From: Rossellomorea vietnamensis
GTDB lineage: Bacteria > Bacillota > Bacilli > Bacillales > Bacillaceae_B
DNA length: 64,000 nucleotides
Assembly: GCF_025398035.1 (NCBI RefSeq)
Contig: NZ_CP104558.1
Coordinates: 1,364,001-1,428,000 of the forward strand
Direction: 5' to 3'
Part shown: piece after piece, positions 53,291 through 61,949 of the stretch
Numbering within the stretch: the first letter of the stretch is position 1
How the letters are laid out: each line of letters begins with the position of its first letter
The notes under the pieces: model-generated
Database searches by the model: none
Told to the model about the DNA's origin: nothing
Seen by the model: only the letters and a program-made list of their open reading frames with translations
Translations under genes and position numbers: made by a program

Positions 53291-53356
53291 AAAAATCCCT
53301 CCCCTTTCTATTAGCATAGCGCAGAATGATTATTTAGAAAAGTACAATAATTCAAA

Positions 53357-53386
53357 ACGGAGATCGACATAGAGCCGATCTCCCGT
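53357..53386 (-). terminator. Terminator of the acyl-CoA ligase gene
   Basis: Stem GGAGATCG/CGATCTCC (53359-53366 / 53376-53383), extended by ACG/CGT with a bulge; TTTTG follows on the minus strand. Confidence 0.7.
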
Positions 53387-53391
53387 CTTAA

Positions 53392-55005
53392 TTAGATTTG
53401 TTTCATCTGGTCCTGAACCTGGTCCCTCAGAGCCCTCTTCAGAAATTTCCCAACAGAGGTTTTCGGGATTTCATCCAGGAACAGTATCTCATCCGGCAGC
53501 CACCATTTCGCAAACTGAGGCTTCAGGAAATCCATGATTTCTTCCTTGGTCACACTTCCTTTTCCCGATTCCTTTAAAACGACACAGGCAATCGGGCGTT
53601 CCTGCCACTCCTCATGGGGCACTGCCACCACAGCAGCTTCGAAGATATGCTCATGGGCCATGAGGGCATTTTCAATGTCGACGGAAGAAATCCATTCCCC
53701 GCCAGATTTGATCAGATCCTTCGTGCGGTCAACGATCTTGATATAGCCCTCTTCATCAATGGTGACGACATCCCCGGTATATAGCCAGCCATCCCTGAAC
53801 GCATCCTCGGTACGTTCATCTTCATAATACTCAGAAGCGATCCAGGGACCCCTTAGGGCAAGCTCGCCCATTTCGATACCATCCCATGCCACTTCTCCGT
53901 CTTTTCCGACGATCTTCATATCTAATCCAGGTACGAGGATCCCCTGCTTCGCTTTCAAGTCGAGCTTCTCTTCGGCAGAAAGGTCGTCATGATAGCTTTT
54001 GGATGCGGCGATCACAGCGAGCGGGCTCGTTTCAGTCATGCCATACGCATGCATGAACGGGATGCCGAACTTCTCTTCAAATGACCGGATCATCCCTTTA
54101 GGAGCTGCCGATCCCCCGCACAGAACGGATCGAAGACTTGATAGATCATACTCGTTTTGCTCCAATTCATTGAGTAATCCAAGCCAGATCGTCGGTACCC
54201 CTGCGGAAATGGTCACCTTTTCATCCTGCATGAGCCCGGCCAGCAGTCCAGGGGTGAAATATGGTCCCGGCAGAACCTGCTTACTACCGAACCAGACCGC
54301 CGCAAACGGGAGTCCCCAGGCGTTCACATGGAACATCGGCACCACCGGTAGGGCAACGTCCCTCTCACTGACGCCTGTCGTATCAGCCAGCCCGAGTGCC
54401 ATTGCATGGAGCACAATGCCCCGATGGGAATAGATGACTCCTTTGGGATTTCCGGTCGTGGCCGACGTATAACACATTCCAGCAGGGGCATTTTCATCAA
54501 TGTCGTTGCGGAATTGGAACGATGGATCCCCTTCTTCCAACAAGCTTTCATAATGATACACAGGCTCGAGGGTCGTTTCAGGCAATTCTCCATCGGTCAT
54601 GACGATGAAGGCTTTAACCGTCGGGATCTGGTCCTTCACCTTTTCAATGAGCGGGACGATGTCCGGGTCGATGAGCAATACTTGATCCTTGGCATGATTG
54701 ATGATGTAGACGATATGTTGTGGCGATAAGCGGATATTGATCGTATGTAATACGGCTCCGCTGCATGGAATCGCAAAGTACGCTTCCAGATGACGATGAT
54801 GATTCCATGCAAGTGTACCGACTTTGTCCCCTTCTTCAACACCGAGCTTCGATAGGGAACTTGCCAGCCTCCGCGTTCTCTCACCCCACTGTTTGTATGT
54901 GAAGCGGTTGATCCCCGACTCTGTCCGGGATACGATTTCTTTCTTAGGAAAATACTTTTCGGCTCGTTCAATCATTTGTGTCAATAGCAGAGGTGTTTGC
55001 ATCAT
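53392..55005 (-). CDS. Medium/long-chain acyl-CoA ligase
   Basis: A 537-residue AMP-forming synthetase of the AlkK/FadD3-like branch. Marks: CYTSATTGNPKGVIYSHRG (AMP motif with SATTG), HAYGMTETSPL, WLYTGDVVTIDEEGYIKIVDR, and KTSVGKFLKRAL with the catalytic lysine. It activates medium- or long-chain fatty acids. ATG 55005 has GGGGAGAG upstream and a cre site 23 bp further, so glucose repression is expected. It is followed on the same strand by yhaR, after a terminator. Confidence 0.88.
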   Translation of the reverse strand: MMQTPLLLTQMIERAEKYFPKKEIVSRTESGINRFTYKQWGERTRRLASSLSKLGVEEGDKVGTLAWNHHRHLEAYFAIPCSGAVLHTINIRLSPQHIVYIINHAKDQVLLIDPDIVPLIEKVKDQIPTVKAFIVMTDGELPETTLEPVYHYESLLEEGDPSFQFRNDIDENAPAGMCYTSATTGNPKGVIYSHRGIVLHAMALGLADTTGVSERDVALPVVPMFHVNAWGLPFAAVWFGSKQVLPGPYFTPGLLAGLMQDEKVTISAGVPTIWLGLLNELEQNEYDLSSLRSVLCGGSAAPKGMIRSFEEKFGIPFMHAYGMTETSPLAVIAASKSYHDDLSAEEKLDLKAKQGILVPGLDMKIVGKDGEVAWDGIEMGELALRGPWIASEYYEDERTEDAFRDGWLYTGDVVTIDEEGYIKIVDRTKDLIKSGGEWISSVDIENALMAHEHIFEAAVVAVPHEEWQERPIACVVLKESGKGSVTKEEIMDFLKPQFAKWWLPDEILFLDEIPKTSVGKFLKRALRDQVQDQMKQI

Positions 55006-55027
55006 ATTCGATCTCTCCCCTCAAAAT

Positions 55028-55041
55028 AGTAAGCGTTTACA
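55028..55041 (-). promoter_or_regulatory. CcpA cre site upstream of the acyl-CoA ligase gene
   Basis: On the minus strand TGTAAACGCTTACT matches 13 of 14 positions of the cre consensus TGWAANCGNTNWCA. It lies 23 bp before the start codon, a position suited to repression. Confidence 0.75.
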
Positions 55042-55155
55042 AAAAATGTCTGATTTTCTATGTCTATCTTACTAATTCTCCTTTCATGATGATATCTCCT
55101 TTAAGACGGGATGAAATATTCCTGTAATGAACAAGGAAACGGAAGCCATAATAAA

Positions 55156-55187
55156 AAACGCGCCACTCGAATTGAAGCGGCGCGTTT
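55156..55187 (-). terminator. hemZ terminator
   Basis: Stem AAACGCGCC / GGCGCGTTT (55156-55164 / 55179-55187) with a T-rich minus-strand tail. Confidence 0.85.
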
Positions 55188-55192
55188 CATTT

Positions 55193-56686
55193 TTATAAAA
55201 ATAAATCATTCAAAATCCTGATTTTCTTTTCTGTGTACTCTTTGAATCCAAGGTTATAGGCATTCGGTTCTTTCGGATTGGCGAAGTGCGTGATTTTTCC
55301 GGTTTTCGGATCGATGAATTTGCTTGCCGCCCCGCAGCCGATTCCAATGATGGTCTGGACTTCTTCCATGATCATGATGTTATAAATGCTGTCCTGCTCT
55401 GGAAGTGCGTATCCCACATTTTCCAGGTTACCGAGAATGTTCTTCTGGCGATATAAGTAGTAAGGCTCATACCCATGCTCCTTGGTCCACTTTTCCGCAA
55501 GATTCATCATCTTCTCGATTTCAAGACGGTCCGCCACTTTATACTTGTCCTTATTCTTCGTCATTTCAGACGCCCGCTTAAAGGACAGGGTGTGAACCGT
55601 CAAGGATTCAGGCATAAGCTTTTCTGTTTCGTCCAAGGAATGCTGCAGCTCCGGAAGCTCCTCGCCTGGAAGACCAATGATGAGGTCCATATTGATATTG
55701 TTCATTCCCATACCGCGGGATAAATGAAATTTATCAATCGTTTCCTCCACCGTGTGATGCCGCCCGATCGCTTTTAAGGTTTCCTGGGTGTAAGATTGAG
55801 GATTGATGGAAATCCGGTCGATGTTCCATTTATTGAGCACTTCGAGTTTATCTTCGGATATCGTATCCGGTCTCCCTGCCTCCACCGTTACTTCCCTTAC
55901 CTTGTCCACATCCGGGAAGGAGCGGTACATCTCTTCATAAAGAGCATCCATTTCTTCAGCTGTGATGGACGTAGGGGTACCCCCGCCATAATAGATGGTC
56001 GTAATCTTGATATTGTTTTCTTTCATCCATCGTCCCATTTCCTGGATTTCGTAATGAAGTCCCGCCAGGAAGGAATCCACCCTCCCCTGTTTACCAAGAA
56101 TCGCATAGGCAGGGAACGTGCAATACGCACACTTGGTTGGACAAAACGGAATGCCGATATAAATGCTCACTTCCTGCTGAAGGTCATAGAGATCAGGCAC
56201 GACGGATAATTGACGATCGACGATGTTTTGCATCAGCTGGATCTTTTCATCCGTGATCAGGTACTCTTTTTTTAATTTCTTATGAATCTCTTCCTTGGGC
56301 AATCCAAGCTGCATCTGCTTATGAATGAGCTTAGTGGGGCGGATTCCCGTCAGGATGCCCCACTTCTGCCTGATCCCCGTCAAATCTTGAAGAACATTTA
56401 AATACACATGGGAAACAGCCGTTTTCAGCTGTTTGAACCGTTCTTTCTCATTTTCATAAGGCACCCAGTCATGCTCATAGCGTGCAGTGTATGATTGTTC
56501 GCTTGAGTCCGTTAAAACGGCTTCCGCCTCTATCTTGTCATCTGAAGAAAGTTCTATATGGACTTGAAGATCGGCCTCATCACAATCACCGAAGTGAATC
56601 GAGGACTCTTCAAAGAATAAATTCGCTATCAATCGCAGGGGACGTTCGAAACGTTCATCCTCGATTCCTTTTATCAAAACATCCAC
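55193..56686 (-). CDS. hemZ: Oxygen-independent coproporphyrinogen III oxidase-like radical SAM protein
   Basis: A 497-residue radical SAM enzyme of the HemZ/HemN-like group. The 4Fe-4S motif is CPTKCAYC in IGIPFCPTKCAYCTFPAYAI-type context (about residue 180), followed by YYGGGTPTS. HemZ has an extra N-terminal domain (1-165) as in B. subtilis. It is proposed to act in anaerobic heme synthesis. Start is GTG 56686 with AAAGGTGAT upstream. Monocistronic, with terminators on both sides. Confidence 0.92.
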   Translation of the reverse strand: MDVLIKGIEDERFERPLRLIANLFFEESSIHFGDCDEADLQVHIELSSDDKIEAEAVLTDSSEQSYTARYEHDWVPYENEKERFKQLKTAVSHVYLNVLQDLTGIRQKWGILTGIRPTKLIHKQMQLGLPKEEIHKKLKKEYLITDEKIQLMQNIVDRQLSVVPDLYDLQQEVSIYIGIPFCPTKCAYCTFPAYAILGKQGRVDSFLAGLHYEIQEMGRWMKENNIKITTIYYGGGTPTSITAEEMDALYEEMYRSFPDVDKVREVTVEAGRPDTISEDKLEVLNKWNIDRISINPQSYTQETLKAIGRHHTVEETIDKFHLSRGMGMNNINMDLIIGLPGEELPELQHSLDETEKLMPESLTVHTLSFKRASEMTKNKDKYKVADRLEIEKMMNLAEKWTKEHGYEPYYLYRQKNILGNLENVGYALPEQDSIYNIMIMEEVQTIIGIGCGAASKFIDPKTGKITHFANPKEPNAYNLGFKEYTEKKIRILNDLFL

Positions 56687-56776
56687 GTTCTAATCACCTT
56701 TCATATAACTAATAAGCTGTTATAAGTGTACAGAAAGGGGTCGGAATGGTCAATGGTCCGAACCCTCCCAACAGAA

Positions 56777-56813
56777 GAACACCCCGTATTCCTGTTGGAA
56801 TGACGGGGTGTTC
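56777..56813 (-). terminator. yhaX terminator-like hairpin
   Basis: Perfect 11-bp arms GAACACCCCGT / ACGGGGTGTTC (56777-56787 / 56803-56813) with an inner TTCC/GGAA pair; only a weak T tract on the minus strand. Confidence 0.7.
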
Positions 56814-56819
56814 CTTGAG

Positions 56820-57692
56820 TCACGATTTTATGATGTTCATTTTTTTCAGGAATGGGATGGGATGTTGTTTACGGAATAACTCAGTGACAAAGTACGGAAT
56901 CCCTTTTTCAACCTGACTGCGTGTGATCCAGTCCGCCGCTTCCCGCACTTGACGTGGTGCATCTCCCATGGCGACACCGAGACCTGAGCATTCCATGGAA
57001 TCAATGTCATCGATGCCGGATCCCACCATCACGATTTGATGTTTCTTCACTCCGAGACGCTCAGACAGATACATCAATCCCCTGAGCTTTGAAACACCCC
57101 TGGGAACGATATCCAGCTTATAGTCTGACGTCGGGATTGCGTCCACTTCTTCATACATTCCTTTTAACGAAGCGACAACGTCCCATACGTCTTCCCTGTG
57201 CTCCATCACAACCGAAATCTTCGGAACCGACATCGGATTCTCCAAGAGGTGATCACTCACCCGGTCCACAAACTGTTTGCTGTAAAGTAATTTGGATTCT
57301 CTTTGCCATGAGACCTTTGCCATCTCACGTGCCCGGGTACTGGTTTTGCCTACGATGGATCGCTTTTCATGGGACAAATGTACCTGACATGAAAAGCCTT
57401 CAAGGAATTGAGAGATTTCATACGTAATGTCTTCCGCAATTTTTTTCACATATATCGGTTTTTCAAGCTCGCCTGCGATATAGGCACCGCTGTGTGTAAC
57501 AATCGGGCTTTCAAGCTTCAGGGCTTTGGCTACTTTCTTAGCAGAAGCAAAACTCCGGCTTGTAACCAATGTGACCGGAACCCCTTTATCTTGAACGTAC
57601 TCAATTGCTTCCTTCGTTTCCTTCGCAATTTTTCCGTTTTCATTTACAATCGTGCCATCAATATTCAAAGCCAGCATTCGATAGATCATCAT
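56820..57692 (-). CDS. yhaX: Cof-type HAD protein YhaX with altered catalytic motifs
   Basis: A 290-residue HAD-superfamily protein with a C2B cap, matching YhaX in size and place. Motif I reads LALNIDGTI: the nucleophilic Asp is Asn10, while the second Asp (D12) is kept. Motif IV reads GSGIDDIDSM in place of GDGxND, so a magnesium ligand is also changed. Motif III Lys (RGVSKLRGL) is present. Phosphatase activity is doubtful. Start is ATG 57692 with GGGGGG six nt upstream; the frame to 57857 overlaps yheA. B. subtilis yhaX is sporulation-expressed. Confidence 0.83.
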   Translation of the reverse strand: MMIYRMLALNIDGTIVNENGKIAKETKEAIEYVQDKGVPVTLVTSRSFASAKKVAKALKLESPIVTHSGAYIAGELEKPIYVKKIAEDITYEISQFLEGFSCQVHLSHEKRSIVGKTSTRAREMAKVSWQRESKLLYSKQFVDRVSDHLLENPMSVPKISVVMEHREDVWDVVASLKGMYEEVDAIPTSDYKLDIVPRGVSKLRGLMYLSERLGVKKHQIVMVGSGIDDIDSMECSGLGVAMGDAPRQVREAADWITRSQVEKGIPYFVTELFRKQHPIPFLKKMNIIKS

Positions 57693-57786
57693 TGGTGTCC
57701 CCCCTATATGTTGTCTACTCCCTTTCTCTACTTTTATGAAGGATGGAAGACAAATATGCCAAGGGGGTGAAAGGCCAACAAAAAAA

Positions 57787-57812
57787 GACCGGCTCCCATA
57801 AGGAAGTCGGTC
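57787..57812 (-). terminator. yheA terminator
   Basis: Stem GACCGGCT / AGTCGGTC (one G-U pair) and a T7 tract on the minus strand. Confidence 0.8.
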
Positions 57813-57825
57813 CCTCTTCATCACG

Positions 57826-58179
57826 TTATTTTTGCATTGAACCGTAAAGTTCTTCAAGCGGCTTCATGATGACTTTGTTTAAGTCATTGATCACCATGCT
57901 CATGCGTTGCTCAGCTTCCATAAGCTTTGCAATCTTTTCATGTTGCTGAACAAGTTGAGCTGTTTTTTGAGCCTGCTCCACTTCTTCCTGTGAAATCTCT
58001 TCACCGCTCATTTGTTTTTGTTGAAGAGTCATTTGAATGTTTCTGAAGTTTTCAAACATCTTGTTAGCAGATTCGTCATTGTTTACTTCATCATACATTT
58101 TCTTCAATTGCAGGAATTCATCGCTCTGACGCAATGCGCTTTCCAGATCGTTCGCTTGATCGTATAAGTTAATAGCCAA
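57826..58179 (-). CDS. yheA: YlbF/YmcA-family protein YheA
   Basis: A 117-residue all-helical protein of the YlbF/YmcA superfamily, the same length as B. subtilis YheA. Ordered segments: AINLYDQANDLESALRQSDEF, a Gln-rich centre (QMTLQQKQMSGEE) and an acidic/hydrophobic C-terminal helix. Relatives help RNase Y-dependent RNA processing; YheA itself is uncharacterised. AGGAGGTAC lies upstream. Next gene upstream is yheB, 74 bp away on the same strand. Confidence 0.9.
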   Translation of the reverse strand: MAINLYDQANDLESALRQSDEFLQLKKMYDEVNNDESANKMFENFRNIQMTLQQKQMSGEEISQEEVEQAQKTAQLVQQHEKIAKLMEAEQRMSMVINDLNKVIMKPLEELYGSMQK

Positions 58180-58253
58180 AATACGTACCTCCTAAAATTT
58201 CAGTCTCCCTCACTATAACAAACAATGAAGTTGATTTCTAGGCAGGACCCTTA

Positions 58254-59393
58254 TCAGGATATGAAAAGGGCGATCAATCCCTGGATAATCCCGATCACAC
58301 CGCCGAGCAGAGCCCCGAGATACGTGATCATTTTGAATTCCCGCCTCGATATGCCGAGGACTAGTTCCTCGAGCCTGCCGACAGAGAATGATTCAACCTG
58401 CTCCTGAACGATATGCTGAAGGTGCATCTTTTCCATGAGATTCGGAATCTTCCCGGATAAGAGGTCCGTCCCTCTATCCACCCATTTCGGCAGCTGGATA
58501 TCGAAGAAGGAATCCTTGTGCGGTTCGAGCCAGGACCTGAGCGGTTTGGAGAGGTGACCGTCAATGTTGACGAGTTTGACAAGTGACGATTGGACTGTGT
58601 GGATGAGCTCCTCTTCCGGCAATCTGTCGATGAACTCTTCCAGTTTCATTTGTTTCAGCTTCGACCACTCTTGGGTCAACAGGTTAAAGAGGATCTCCTG
58701 TGTCCCTTCGTGCTTGATGAACTTGACGATTTCCGGCTGCACTTTATCCGCAACCGAGGTGTTGCCGAGGAACATGCCCAGCATATTTCCGAGCATGCCG
58801 CGTTCTTTGAGGAAATCGTCGATCATGATCTTCACTTTCATTTTTCCTTCCGGGCTTGTGAAATACGCTTCCGCCCTGTTTGCAATGAAGTCGACAAGCT
58901 TCGGTATACTTTCTGAAACCTTTTCCTGCCACCTCTCAGGAAGTGCTTCTTCCAGTTTCATAGACGTATAGGACATCTTCGTATCCTTGATCTTTACTGC
59001 GATCCAGTCTTCGAGCCATTCATTGAGTCTCTCGGAGGAAACGGGGATTTGGAGGGTGTCGAGCCACTCATTCACCGTTTTGTCGGATGTGAAGACCGGC
59101 TGCAATTCTTCGGATAGCCAAAGTGTCACATCCTTTTGGAAGTCTTCATTCATCACTTTTTTCTGAAGGCTTTCAGGGGTGATTAAGTGGTCCACCACCA
59201 TCTTCCCGAGTTGCTCTGCCAATTCCCCCCGGCGTTTCGGGATCAGCCCCGGTGTAAATGGGACTTTGAATTTTCCGATATAGTATGCCCGATAAGGCCT
59301 GAATAACATTTTTATTGCAAGTGAATTGGTGACTCCCCCAATAAGGGCCCCAACGATTACCATGAATAATACCAGGATGAAAGCATCTAGCAT
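58254..59393 (-). CDS. yheB: DUF445 membrane protein YheB
   Basis: A 379-residue DUF445 protein close in size to B. subtilis YheB (377). It has an N-terminal glycine-rich membrane segment (VIVGALIGGVTNSLAIKMLFRPYRAYYIG-like, about residues 10-40), a long helical central region, and a C-terminal hydrophobic hairpin LGALLGGVIGIIQGLIALFIS-like ending. AGGTG precedes ATG 59393. It is divergent from the YheC/YheD genes across 131 bp. Function unknown. Confidence 0.9.
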   Translation of the reverse strand: MLDAFILVLFMVIVGALIGGVTNSLAIKMLFRPYRAYYIGKFKVPFTPGLIPKRRGELAEQLGKMVVDHLITPESLQKKVMNEDFQKDVTLWLSEELQPVFTSDKTVNEWLDTLQIPVSSERLNEWLEDWIAVKIKDTKMSYTSMKLEEALPERWQEKVSESIPKLVDFIANRAEAYFTSPEGKMKVKIMIDDFLKERGMLGNMLGMFLGNTSVADKVQPEIVKFIKHEGTQEILFNLLTQEWSKLKQMKLEEFIDRLPEEELIHTVQSSLVKLVNIDGHLSKPLRSWLEPHKDSFFDIQLPKWVDRGTDLLSGKIPNLMEKMHLQHIVQEQVESFSVGRLEELVLGISRREFKMITYLGALLGGVIGIIQGLIALFIS

Positions 59394-59524
59394 GAGTGCA
59401 CCTTCCTTTTCTACTTCTCTCGTTTGAACATTTTGCCTATGTTTACATAGAATGCTATATCAACATTAGCCCAATAAATTATTATAAAGTCAATCCAACG
59501 GGTTATGCAAACGGGGAATGCCGG

Positions 59525-60853
59525 ATGAAGATAAAATGTTCATTTGTTTCGCATCAACACACGAAGGATCATCATCATTTATATATTCCAGAAAAATGGA
59601 TGGACCGCTTCCCTTTTCAACGACAAATGACGTTGAAATGTGGCAGCTCCCTTCTTGATGTGACATGTATAGGAACAAAAACAGATTCTTTACAGATTAT
59701 GTTGGATACATCCGATTCATTATTCGCATCCTTCCCGACAATGGAAAATATATGGATTTTCATCGATGCCGGGATGATTCATATGGGACCGGTTGCGGCT
59801 CTCTTACTCAATCAATCTACGGTCGCGACCATCCATTCCCATTCTTTAAAGGAATATTTTACAGAGTGTCAGGAATGGTTTCAACGAAAAGGTGGATTTT
59901 TCTACCTGCTTCCCCTTTCCTCCTTCACCGGGAATAAAAGGGAAGGCGTTTATTATAACGGGAACGATTGGGAAACCGGTCTTCTACCTGATCCCCATGT
60001 CCTATACAATCGATGTCACTCACGGAAAATAGAGCGGTCCCCTTCCTTTCAAAGTGCTCTTGGCCGCACTCTGGACCGGGGTATCCAGGTTTTCAATTCC
60101 GGCTTTTTGTCCAAGGACGAGGTATACAATGCATTAAAAGACAGCCCCATCCTTTCTCCACACCTGCCGGAAACCGTAAAGGGACTTCATTCCCTGGAGA
60201 AGATGCTTACCTTGCATCACGATGTTTTCGTGAAAGGGATAAATGGGAGCAAGGGACGCTACATCATGCGTATCCAAAAAAGAGACGATGGATATCATGT
60301 GCAGCAGAATTCATTTTCGACTGAGAATCCCCTCACATTCCCCACCTACCCTGCTTTGTACAAACAGCTTAAGGCATGGTGCAATCGTTCTTATCTGGTT
60401 CAGGAGACGATCCCCTTTCTAACGGTCGAAGGACAGCCTTTGGACTTTCGCTTTCTCTGTCATCAGAACCGGAATAAAGACTGGGAGCTGGTCTCATCGG
60501 TTGCAAGAATCGCTTCAAGGGGTCAATTCGTGGCAAATGTCGACCAGGGCGGACGAATCGAAAAGCCTCTCGCGGTTTTGCAAACAATTTTTTCTCCCAG
60601 GGAGAGCCTGGCTATCATGAAAGGGATGAAAGAATTATGTATACACGCTTCAACACTTCTTGCCGATAGCATGGAAGGACATTTCGCAGAACTCGGCATC
60701 GATATCGGCATAGATCATTCTGGAAAACCCTGGCTGATCGAAATCAATTCCAAGCCTTCTAAACGGACCTACTTAGAGAACGACAGGATTCGTCCTTCGG
60801 TTAAAGCACTTTATGAATATAGTTTGGCCATCTGGACTAATAAGGAGGAATAA
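59525..60853 (+). CDS. ATP-grasp spore-coat-associated protein, YheC/YheD family, gene 1
   Basis: A 442-residue ATP-grasp enzyme. The Gly-rich loop is FVKGINGSKGRYIMRI, the basic/acidic middle is PLDFRFLCHQ, and the metal-binding end is LGIDIGIDHSGKPWLIEINSKPSK. YheC/YheD proteins are mother-cell-made coat-associated proteins in B. subtilis; substrate unknown. The start at ATG 59525 is chosen by the family N-terminus; the ribosome site GGGGAA is moderate and the frame from 59396 has none. First gene of a four-gene run, 4 bp from the next. Confidence 0.85.
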   Translation: MKIKCSFVSHQHTKDHHHLYIPEKWMDRFPFQRQMTLKCGSSLLDVTCIGTKTDSLQIMLDTSDSLFASFPTMENIWIFIDAGMIHMGPVAALLLNQSTVATIHSHSLKEYFTECQEWFQRKGGFFYLLPLSSFTGNKREGVYYNGNDWETGLLPDPHVLYNRCHSRKIERSPSFQSALGRTLDRGIQVFNSGFLSKDEVYNALKDSPILSPHLPETVKGLHSLEKMLTLHHDVFVKGINGSKGRYIMRIQKRDDGYHVQQNSFSTENPLTFPTYPALYKQLKAWCNRSYLVQETIPFLTVEGQPLDFRFLCHQNRNKDWELVSSVARIASRGQFVANVDQGGRIEKPLAVLQTIFSPRESLAIMKGMKELCIHASTLLADSMEGHFAELGIDIGIDHSGKPWLIEINSKPSKRTYLENDRIRPSVKALYEYSLAIWTNKEE

Positions 60854-60857
60854 TACG

Positions 60858-61949
60858 ATGAATCAATCATTGGGCATCATGACCCTCACTCCTGAAGTGA
60901 CAAATGAATATTTTCTCGAAATCGCAAAGCAGTCCCTTTCTTATCCAATCGACCTTTACCTGTTTTCCCCTCAGGGAATATCTCCTTTAAACGAAACCGT
61001 GGAAGGATTCCACTTCGACAGGGTGACAGGGGAATGGGAAAAAGATGCCTTTGAAATCCCTGAGTACATTTATGACAGAACGTATTACCAGAAAGATATG
61101 AAGTCCCGGCAGGCGAGAGCTGTCGTTCAATGGTTGAAGAACCAGAAGCATATCCGTTTCCTTGGGTACGGATTGCCAAACAAATGGCATCTTTATGAAA
61201 AGCTGAAACAGACCTCCCTCGCCCCCTATATCCCTGTAACATCCTTAGTAGCCGATGGAAAACATTTATTAAATCTCCTCCTCAAACATAAAGATATAAT
61301 AATCAAACCTGTCGACGGGGCTCATGGGTTTGCTGTTTACCATCTCGTTTTCAATCAACAGAGTATTGTCGTTCGCACCACCAAAAAGCAAGGAATCATA
61401 GAACAATCATTTCCAAATGAAGATGTCTTTCTAAAATGGGTTGACCACATGCTCAAGGTTCACACGTTCATTTGTCAAAAAAGGCTGCCAAACCTGACGA
61501 AAGGAAATGCCCCTTTCGATATGCGGATTCTCATGAATAAAGATCACAAGGGGGAATGGAGGGAATTTCAACGAGCGATCCGCCAAGGTGAAGAGAATGG
61601 GATTCTGACGAATATCAGCCGCGGTGCTTCCTATCTTTCATACTCGGAGTGGAAGGATACCCAGAATTCCCATGGATGGGATTTTATCGACGAAGAACTT
61701 ACATCCATTTTGGAAGAAGTCCCTATACTGCTTGAAAAACATTTTTCCCCTCTTTTTGAAATCGGGGTCGACCTCATTATCGGGGATGATCATTCCCTAT
61801 GGATCCTGGATTTGAACTCTAAGCCGGGGCATAAGGTAGTGGATGCATTACAACCCGGGAAGCTGTCAACATTATATCAGGCACCTTTAGATTATTGTGA
61901 CTTTCTATCCTCACAATCTCTTTCATCCTTAAGGCGAGGTGATTTCTAA
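60858..61949 (+). CDS. yheC: ATP-grasp spore-coat-associated protein YheC
   Basis: A 363-residue ATP-grasp protein, the same length as B. subtilis YheC. Loop IIKPVDGAHGFAVYHL, middle PFDMRILMNKDHKGEW, and end GVDLIIGDDHSLWILDLNSKPG. The third motif has Asp-Leu-Asn (DLNSKPG) where paralogues have Glu-Ile-Asn. AAGGAGG precedes ATG 60858. Only 4 bp follow the previous stop, and its own stop overlaps the next start (TAATG). Confidence 0.9.
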   Translation: MNQSLGIMTLTPEVTNEYFLEIAKQSLSYPIDLYLFSPQGISPLNETVEGFHFDRVTGEWEKDAFEIPEYIYDRTYYQKDMKSRQARAVVQWLKNQKHIRFLGYGLPNKWHLYEKLKQTSLAPYIPVTSLVADGKHLLNLLLKHKDIIIKPVDGAHGFAVYHLVFNQQSIVVRTTKKQGIIEQSFPNEDVFLKWVDHMLKVHTFICQKRLPNLTKGNAPFDMRILMNKDHKGEWREFQRAIRQGEENGILTNISRGASYLSYSEWKDTQNSHGWDFIDEELTSILEEVPILLEKHFSPLFEIGVDLIIGDDHSLWILDLNSKPGHKVVDALQPGKLSTLYQAPLDYCDFLSSQSLSSLRRGDF

